A stretch of DNA of 5,858 bases from positions 1 through 5,858 of the forward strand of contig CAIXVA010000100.1 in NCBI GenBank assembly GCA_903922745.1, written 5' to 3'. Below, piece after piece: positions 1 to 5,858 of the stretch (the stretch's first letter is position 1; every line of letters begins with the position of its first letter). A model generated the notes under the pieces. It was not told the DNA's origin. It worked only from the letters and a program-made list of their open reading frames with translations, and made no database searches. The DNA is from an uncultured Actinomycetes bacterium (lineage in GTDB: Bacteria; Actinomycetota; Actinomycetes; Nanopelagicales; Nanopelagicaceae). A program made the translations under genes and the position numbers.

Positions 1-207
1 CCTTTTGTTTCACATCATCCCTGGGGAGTTGCAATAGATGTTAATTATCCAGATGAACCAGTTGGTGCTGGCTGGTTAGAAGTTAATGGATCAAAGTTTG
101 GTTTGTGCCGCGTCTTTGAAAATGAATGGTGGCACTTTGAACCAGTAATCGCACCTGGTTGGAAATGTCCTGCATTGGTTCCTGATGCAACCTTTAGTGT
201 TGATTAA
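1..207 (+). CDS. VanY-like D-alanyl-D-alanine carboxypeptidase (peptidase M15), C-terminal part
   Basis: This is an open frame from the left edge to a TAA, giving the last 68 residues; the start lies outside the window. Two zinc-peptidase M15B signatures are complete. The first is SxHxxGxAxD (visible S4, H6, G9, A11, D13 of the fragment), where His and Asp are zinc ligands in the family. The second is EWWHFE (residues 42-47), which supplies the catalytic Glu and the third zinc-ligand His. The GLCRVFENEW stretch leading into the second motif is also typical of VanY/DacY-type enzymes. Known family role: removal of the terminal D-Ala from peptidoglycan stem peptides outside the membrane. The signal peptide or membrane anchor expected upstream cannot be seen. 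The catalytic half looks intact, so this is an edge truncation and not a pseudogene. Its stop overlaps the stop of the convergent ABC permease by 3 bases inside TTAA. Resistance to glycopeptides should not be inferred, because most such proteins are housekeeping enzymes. Confidence 0.9.
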   Translation, partial: PFVSHHPWGVAIDVNYPDEPVGAGWLEVNGSKFGLCRVFENEWWHFEPVIAPGWKCPALVPDATFSVD

Positions 208-1016
208 CGAAGGAAGAGCGCGCGCAATCTGCGTGATGTGACAAAGAGTCCTGCAGCAATCATCGCGACGAAGTAAGCGATGTGAACAAGAACTCCTGAA
301 GTTATGTTTCCAAACCAGAACGCACGAACCAATTCAATGCCATGCCACAAAGGCAAAACCATGATGATCTTTTCGACCCAATCTGGATAGACAGAGATTG
401 GATAGAGAGAGCCCGAGAACAGTGTCATCGGTAGAAGGATGATGTTGATGAAGCCCATTTGCTGGTAGGTCTTGAAGTAAGAGGTAACCGCCATACCAAA
501 TGAGGCAAACCCAAATGCCACTAGTGAGGCGGCAGGGATTGCTAGCAACGCCCAAACACTTGGGGTGAGCCCAAGAACGGTGACGACAGTGAGGAAACCA
601 AGTGAGTAGACCAGACCACGAATCAATGCCCAGCTGATCTCACCGAGAGCAATATCTAGCGGCCCAAGGGGAGTCGAAAGCATTGTCTTATATAGCTTGG
701 ATTCATTGAGTTTCCAGAAGACATTCCAGGTTGAATCATAAATAGCACCGTTCATCGCACTATTTGCCAGTAAACCAGGTGCAATAAATAATGTGTAATC
801 AATTGTTGTGCCACCTGCAGTGACATCTCCAACAAGATTTCCCATTCCATACCCAAAAGCTAAAAGAAATAGAACTGGCTCAACAAAGCCGGTAACAACA
901 GGAATCCACGTTGAAGATCTAAATGCCAACCAACCTCTTTCTAGCAACACATAAGGACGGCCCGCATACATGGCGCTGGACTTTTTCTTTTCTGCAACTT
1001 CAACAGCAGCACTCAC
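204..1016 (-). CDS. ABC-2 type exporter permease (second permease of the operon)
   Basis: A 270-residue integral membrane subunit of an ABC-2 exporter, DrrB/NodJ type. It has a charged cytoplasmic N-terminus (about 1-35), then about six hydrophobic segments near residues 38-58, 73-92, 125-148, 153-178, 186-205 and 240-260, and ends with a basic tail. The family signature is the loop at about 198-231: LFSGSLYP, then PLWHGIELVR. The EPVLFLLAFGYGMG segment (46-59) in the first membrane helix is also typical. The start is GTG, chosen because it overlaps the preceding permease stop as GTGA (1013-1016) and has a strong GGAGG 8 bases upstream. It is the last gene of the operon; its stop lies in the TTAA shared with the convergent peptidase. 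It is homologous to, and the same length as, the neighbouring permease (FIAPGLLANSA against FIAPALLANSA), so the two probably form a heterodimeric channel. The substrate cannot be read from sequence; family members export drugs, lipids or polysaccharides. Confidence 0.9.
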   Translation of the reverse strand: MSAAVEVAEKKKSSAMYAGRPYVLLERGWLAFRSSTWIPVVTGFVEPVLFLLAFGYGMGNLVGDVTAGGTTIDYTLFIAPGLLANSAMNGAIYDSTWNVFWKLNESKLYKTMLSTPLGPLDIALGEISWALIRGLVYSLGFLTVVTVLGLTPSVWALLAIPAASLVAFGFASFGMAVTSYFKTYQQMGFINIILLPMTLFSGSLYPISVYPDWVEKIIMVLPLWHGIELVRAFWFGNITSGVLVHIAYFVAMIAAGLFVTSRRLRALFLR

Positions 1017-1825
1017 TTTGCTAACCTCCGTTCAAATTGGCGCATCGAAAGGGTAATTCCAATTGCTACCAAGGTAGACAAGAAAGTTAAGTGAACCGCA
1101 ACCATGAGATTGCTGATTCCATAATCAAATGCTGCTTCACGCCCAAGTTCTGTTGCATGCCACAAAGGTGAAATCCAACCAATGGGTTGTAAGTAGATTG
1201 GCATTGATGAGAGTGGAAAGAATGTGCCCGAGAACAAGAACATCGGCATGATTACCAGACGGCCAAGAATGTTAAAGAATTGATCATCTTTTTCAATTTT
1301 CGCCGCAGCATACAAAATAATTGCGCCAAATGCGCCGCCACCCAGAACAGCTATAGGAATCAGCAGAATACTTGAACCAAACTCCACAACATTAAAAGCA
1401 ATGAGAAGTAAGTAATAAACAGAGACACTAAAGATTGCCCGGCATAGCGCAGATAGATAAACACCTAGGGCAATTTGACGCCCAGTTATTGGTGTTGCAT
1501 TTTGGGCAAAGAACAGTTTGCGCCATTTAAAACCTTCAATAGTTGGAAATACAGTTTCATCCATTACCCCTGCTATTGCAGAGTTAGCCAATAGGGCAGG
1601 TGCGATGAAAGCAATGTATTTAATGCCGTTTGTGCCACTTGTTCCAGAGCCTTTTTCAACCAGAACACCAATGCCCACACCCACGGCGATCAGGTAAAAC
1701 AGGGGGTTTCCGATGTCTACTGCAGCGATAATCGCCTTCCACTTAGACATAGATTTCAAACGCGCTGAAGCTATATACAAAGCTCCATAACGTTGAATCT
1801 GTGGGACATCAATACCTGTGTTCAT
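1013..1825 (-). CDS. ABC-2 type exporter permease (first permease of the operon)
   Basis: A 270-residue multi-span membrane protein of the ABC-2 family. Hydrophobic segments lie near residues 40-56, 70-88, 118-143, 150-174, 187-205 and 238-260. The conserved late loop is present at about 195-229: MFLFSGTFFP, then SPLWHATELGR. The ATG overlaps the ATPase stop as ATGA (1822-1825), the usual arrangement for translational coupling; upstream only a weak GGAAGA lies about 11 bases away. The downstream permease starts inside its stop codon. Compared with its partner it has N40-P41 where the partner has E46-P47 at the start of the first helix, so the pair is not a recent perfect duplicate. With the ATPase and second permease it makes a DrrABC-like set, in which two different permeases share one ATP-binding protein. 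The transported substrate is unknown; drug, glycolipid or polysaccharide export are all compatible. Confidence 0.9.
   Translation of the reverse strand: MNTGIDVPQIQRYGALYIASARLKSMSKWKAIIAAVDIGNPLFYLIAVGVGIGVLVEKGSGTSGTNGIKYIAFIAPALLANSAIAGVMDETVFPTIEGFKWRKLFFAQNATPITGRQIALGVYLSALCRAIFSVSVYYLLLIAFNVVEFGSSILLIPIAVLGGGAFGAIILYAAAKIEKDDQFFNILGRLVIMPMFLFSGTFFPLSSMPIYLQPIGWISPLWHATELGREAAFDYGISNLMVAVHLTFLSTLVAIGITLSMRQFERRLAK
1025..1029 (-). promoter_or_regulatory. Ribosome binding site of the second ABC permease
   Basis: On the minus strand the sequence reads CGGAGG, 8 bases, then GTG at 1016-1014. This strong Shine-Dalgarno lies inside the end of the first permease gene. It supports the GTG start that overlaps the upstream stop, so the last gene can recruit ribosomes itself as well as by coupling. 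Confidence 0.8.
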
Positions 1826-2748
1826 TCAATCAAAGTTCTTCCAGTTAAACGCAAGAAAACATCTTCTAAAGAAGAACGTCGAACCAAAGAAGTAGTTGGG
1901 TGCAGTTTGGCAGCAGCAATTTGTTCTAGAAGCTTTTCTCCATCTTCGGTATACATCAAGAGACGATCCGGCAAAGTTTCCATGCGCTCACACATTTGTG
2001 ATAACTGCGGAGCAACCTCTTTATTTCGGTCACTACCAAAGCGAACCTCAAGAACTTCTTTGCTTGAATACTGCTTAATCAACCCTTGTGGTGAACCCTC
2101 AGCCATGATTGCACCTTTATCCATCACGACAAGACGATCACACAACTGCTCTGCTTCATCCATGAAGTGAGTTGTGAGAACCAGAGTTACACCTTGTTCC
2201 TTTAAGCGGAACAAGCGATCCCACAAGATATGTCGTGCTTGTGGATCAAGGCCTGTAGTTGGCTCATCCAGTAACAAAATATCGGGTTCGCTGACAAGGC
2301 CACGAGCAATAGTTAAGCGGCGCTTCATTCCACCGCTGAGTGCTTGAACCTTTACATCGCGCTTTTCTTCAAGCTGTGCGAACTCTAGAAGTTCTTCGAT
2401 CTTTGCCTTAATGAACTTCTTAGGAAGACCAAAGTAGCGACCATAGATAAAGAGATTTTCAGTAACTGTTAGTTCGCCATCTAAATTATCTTCTTGCGGA
2501 ACAATTCCTAGGTGCGCTCGAACAAGTGGACCGAACTTTTCAGGATCTTTATCCAATATTTCAACGGTTCCAGATGTTCGAGTTGAGGTTGCGGCCAAGA
2601 TGCGCATAGTGGTTGATTTACCAGCGCCATTGGGACCCAATAATCCGAAGGACTCACCCTTAGCGACATCGAAATTAATGCCGTTTACAGCGGTGAAATC
2701 CCCGAAAACCTTGGTCAACCCACGTACAGATATGAGTGGTTTAGACAT
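1822..2748 (-). CDS. ABC exporter ATP-binding protein (DrrA/CcmA/NodI-like)
   Basis: A 308-residue nucleotide-binding subunit that powers the two permeases encoded after it. All ATPase motifs are present and intact: Walker A GPNGAGKST (38-46), Q-loop Q85 in IVPQED, signature LSGGMKRR (137-144), Walker B DILLLDEP with D161 and catalytic E162, D-loop GLDPQ (166-170) and H-loop H194 in TTHFMDEAE. After the core, about residues 225-308 form the C-terminal extension typical of the DrrA family, ending in SLEDVFLRLTGR. It should act as a cytoplasmic dimer on the inner face of the membrane. It is the first gene of the operon, and its stop overlaps the next start. There is no Shine-Dalgarno before the ATG; instead a TAGAAT sits 6 bases upstream, suggesting a leaderless mRNA. 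NodI and DrrA share the same motifs; DrrA-like is preferred because two permeases follow. A specific drug or lipid substrate cannot be assigned. Confidence 0.94.
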   Translation of the reverse strand: MSKPLISVRGLTKVFGDFTAVNGINFDVAKGESFGLLGPNGAGKSTTMRILAATSTRTSGTVEILDKDPEKFGPLVRAHLGIVPQEDNLDGELTVTENLFIYGRYFGLPKKFIKAKIEELLEFAQLEEKRDVKVQALSGGMKRRLTIARGLVSEPDILLLDEPTTGLDPQARHILWDRLFRLKEQGVTLVLTTHFMDEAEQLCDRLVVMDKGAIMAEGSPQGLIKQYSSKEVLEVRFGSDRNKEVAPQLSQMCERMETLPDRLLMYTEDGEKLLEQIAAAKLHPTTSLVRRSSLEDVFLRLTGRTLIE

Positions 2749-2754
2749 TCTTCT

Positions 2755-2760
2755 ATTCTA
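2755..2760 (-). promoter_or_regulatory. Candidate -10 element of the ABC operon, leaderless
   Basis: On the minus strand TAGAAT is followed by six bases (AGAAGA) and then the ATG of the ATPase. A -10 hexamer at that distance puts the transcription start on the A of the ATG. Leaderless mRNAs with a TANNNT box just before the start codon are common in Actinobacteria. The position of a -35 box at 17-base spacing reads CACGTA, a poor match to TTGACA, and no clear Shine-Dalgarno competes. This is a pattern match, not mapped. Confidence 0.5.
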
Positions 2761-2765
2761 CCTGA

Positions 2766-4217
<1,452 letters not shown>

Positions 4218-4221
4218 TTAC

Positions 4222-5640
4222 ATGAGTGAAAAACCAACAATCATCCTTGCGACAAGCAATGGAGTTGGAATGGGCCACCTTGCACGCGCAAGTGCTGTTG
4301 CTTTAGCTTTGAAAGAAATTGCTAACCCAATTATTGTTTCAATGGCTGGTGGCATTGCAGAAGTTCCCGCGTTTATGGGAATTCGTTGCGAATATATCCC
4401 CGGTCGAGATCGCATGTGGATGAGCCGCGAAAAATGGGATGTGTATCTGCGCGATCGGTTATTAGCCCTTGTTGAAGAAACCGACGCAAAGGTTTTGTCG
4501 TTTGATGGCGTTGTTCCTTATCCAGGTGTCATCGCAGCAAAGAATGCCAATCCAGATTTGAAGTTGGTCTGGGTTCGCCGTGGATTGTGGCAAAAGAAGC
4601 CGCAGCGCTTTATTTTAGGATTGCAATCAAAGATGATGGACAAAATTATTGAGCCAGGAGATATTGCGCGCGCATATGATTTTGGTCCAACTGCAAACCG
4701 TAAAGACTCTGTTTTAACCTCGCCAGTTTCTCTTTTCCGTAAAGAAGATGCCATGTCACGCGATGATGCGCGCCGCGCACTTGGATTAGATCTCAACCGA
4801 CCAACGGCACTTGTCCAACTTGGCACAGGCGATAGTGATGTCAATGAAAAGATGACCGCGGCGCTTGCTGGATTGCTCGGTTGGAAAGATCTGCAAGTTA
4901 TCTTGACTAAAGCACCAGTTGATAAAGATGGTAATTCACTGGCACCAGAAGGTCTTGATCTAAAGGTTGTTCGTTACTTCCCACTTGCCAAGGTTTTACA
5001 CGCCTTTGATGCTGGTATTTGTGCAACTGGATATAACGGCGTTCATGAACTATTGCCGGCGCAAGTTCCAACAGTATTTGTTTCAAATATTCGAGGCACA
5101 GATGATCAAGAAGCACGTGCTAAGTGGTGCAATGACTTTGGATTTGCCCTTCGCGCAGACCAAGCAGATTTGGCTGACATCACCGAGAAAGTAAAGATGT
5201 TGCAAGATCCTGCTGTTCGCAAGCGTTTATCAGATAAGTGTGCAGAACTACCGAACACAACTGGTGGAGAAGAAATTGCAGCGATGCTGTATGAATTAGC
5301 TGTTGAAGAAAAGCCAGTTCGCACAAAGACATTTACCTTTGCTCGCCTTATGGCGCAGGATCACATCAATCGCGGATTACGACATGTTGCAAACCTTAGT
5401 TTGCGCCGGGTTGCATTGGTCTATCGCTTCTTGAATCCACATATTTCTGTGCAGGAGATTGATCAAGCACCACCTGTGTTTGGCAATCACACTACTGCGG
5501 CAGATCTACACCCATTGATTAAGTCTGCGACTAGATACGAGCACATGATCGAAGGTGCCTCTTCACAATACAGAAAGCGCCGCGAAGAGATAGCATTTGC
5601 AGCCTACGGAAAAGAAATGATTGTGACTAAGACAAAATGA
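4222..5640 (+). CDS. MurG/GT28-like GT-B glycosyltransferase with C-terminal extension
   Basis: A 472-residue protein with a GT-B layout. The N-terminal Rossmann half begins with IILATSNGVGMGHLARA (7-23), a glycine-rich loop with His19 resembling MurG and PseG. The C-terminal half starts near LVQLGTGDSD (197-206) and contains the donor region ATGYNGVHELLPAQVPTVFV (268-287), then GTDDQEARA (292-300). In MurG the equivalent Glu (here E276) and the Asp/Gln cluster hold the UDP-sugar. No signal peptide or transmembrane helix is evident, so it should be cytoplasmic. Residues about 366-472 extend beyond the fold, with an Arg-rich amphipathic-looking stretch (384-404), and match no domain I recognise. 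The ATG at 4222 is chosen for its Shine-Dalgarno and 4-base gap after guaB1; it overlaps the next gene by ATGA. It is probably not MurG itself, because the GGTGGH loop is altered and no dcw-cluster genes are adjacent. A nucleotide-sugar hydrolase of the PseG type is an alternative. Donor and acceptor are unknown. Confidence 0.75.
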   Translation: MSEKPTIILATSNGVGMGHLARASAVALALKEIANPIIVSMAGGIAEVPAFMGIRCEYIPGRDRMWMSREKWDVYLRDRLLALVEETDAKVLSFDGVVPYPGVIAAKNANPDLKLVWVRRGLWQKKPQRFILGLQSKMMDKIIEPGDIARAYDFGPTANRKDSVLTSPVSLFRKEDAMSRDDARRALGLDLNRPTALVQLGTGDSDVNEKMTAALAGLLGWKDLQVILTKAPVDKDGNSLAPEGLDLKVVRYFPLAKVLHAFDAGICATGYNGVHELLPAQVPTVFVSNIRGTDDQEARAKWCNDFGFALRADQADLADITEKVKMLQDPAVRKRLSDKCAELPNTTGGEEIAAMLYELAVEEKPVRTKTFTFARLMAQDHINRGLRHVANLSLRRVALVYRFLNPHISVQEIDQAPPVFGNHTTAADLHPLIKSATRYEHMIEGASSQYRKRREEIAFAAYGKEMIVTKTK

Positions 5641-5858
5641 ACTTTCGCTCTTGGATCAAAAAGACCCAAGCAGGTCGCATAGTTTGGCGCGTATTTATTG
5701 GCGTAATTGGTGGCGGAATAACTGTTGCAGGCTCTGTTGCATTAATTGGCCCAGGTCCAGGAATTCTTATTGTTTTAGCAGGATTAGGTATTTTGGCAAC
5801 TGAGTTCGCATGGGCTGGCCGAGTGATGATGAAAACTAAGGAAATAGCAGCAAAGGCA
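5637..5858 (+). CDS. Small PGPGW/TIGR02611-like transmembrane protein, N-terminal part
   Basis: An ATG overlapping the glycosyltransferase stop as ATGA opens a frame of 74 residues that runs off the right edge, so the C-terminus is missing. It has a basic N-terminus (RSWIKKTQAGR), a first hydrophobic helix at about 15-37, a tight turn GPGPG (38-42) and a second hydrophobic helix (43-56) running into ATEFAWAGRVMMK. This helix, Pro-Gly turn, helix and TEFxWA layout is that of the putative transmembrane PGPGW family (PF09656; the actinobacterial form is known as TIGR02611), whose function is unknown. The last residue of the usual PGPGW box is Ile43 instead of Trp. No Shine-Dalgarno is obvious, so expression probably depends on coupling to the glycosyltransferase. 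It is expected in the cytoplasmic membrane as a hairpin with both ends on the same side. Family membership was judged by eye. Confidence 0.75.
   Translation, partial: MNFRSWIKKTQAGRIVWRVFIGVIGGGITVAGSVALIGPGPGILIVLAGLGILATEFAWAGRVMMKTKEIAAKA

Noticed and set aside
1..207. VanY-like fragment as evidence of a vancomycin-resistance cluster
   Set aside because: There are no vanHAX-like ligase or dehydrogenase genes nor a VanRS pair in the window; M15 peptidases are common housekeeping wall enzymes in Actinobacteria.
1793..2170. Plus-strand frame of 125 residues opposite the ATPase gene
   Set aside because: It is antisense to a conserved C-terminal region and to the ABC motifs, with a composition typical of a shadow frame.
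1822..2748. Naming the ATPase nodI or drrA, with nodulation-factor or anthracycline export
   Set aside because: The motifs are shared by the whole ABC-2 exporter class; no Nod-factor or antibiotic biosynthesis gene is in view.
2751..2760. Tandem TTCTA repeat in the divergent promoter region as an operator
   Set aside because: Two copies of five bases are expected by chance in AT-leaning DNA, and they coincide with the -10 box.

Overview
The window looks like a compact piece of chromosome from a moderately AT-leaning, gene-dense actinobacterium. The best phylogenetic marker is a GuaB1-type protein with CBS domains, a lineage typical of Actinobacteria. It sits beside a TIGR02611/PGPGW-like small membrane protein and a DrrA-like ABC module. 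Near-zero intergenic space, 4-base start/stop overlaps and likely leaderless promoters suggest a streamlined genome, such as freshwater acI/Nanopelagicales. That assignment is an inference from gene content and base composition, not from any search.

Layout: (1) 1-207, plus strand: the C-terminal end of a VanY-like M15 D,D-peptidase, running in from the left edge. (2) 2748 down to 204, minus strand: a three-gene ABC exporter operon (ATPase, permease, permease) joined by 4-base ATGA and GTGA overlaps. Its last stop codon interlocks with the peptidase stop in a shared TTAA. (3) 2749-2780: a 32-base divergent intergenic region with a candidate -10 element for each direction. The minus-strand element is placed so that transcription would begin on the A of the ATPase ATG. 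(4) 2781 to the right edge, plus strand: guaB1 (probable GMP reductase with a CBS regulatory pair), then a MurG/GT28-like GT-B glycosyltransferase with an unassigned tail of about 105 residues, then the start of a PGPGW-like two-helix membrane protein. The last two overlap by ATGA, and guaB1 and the glycosyltransferase are 4 bases apart.

Together the genes suggest purine interconversion (GuaB1) co-transcribed with an envelope-related sugar transferase and a small membrane protein, opposite a drug/lipid-type ABC-2 exporter. The VanY-like peptidase is another cell-wall gene. No RNA gene, mobile element, CRISPR array or intergenic stretch over 300 bases is present. I see no clear new defence or mobile system. 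The least explained parts are the glycosyltransferase tail, its pairing with the PGPGW-like protein, and the tightly packed divergent promoter region.
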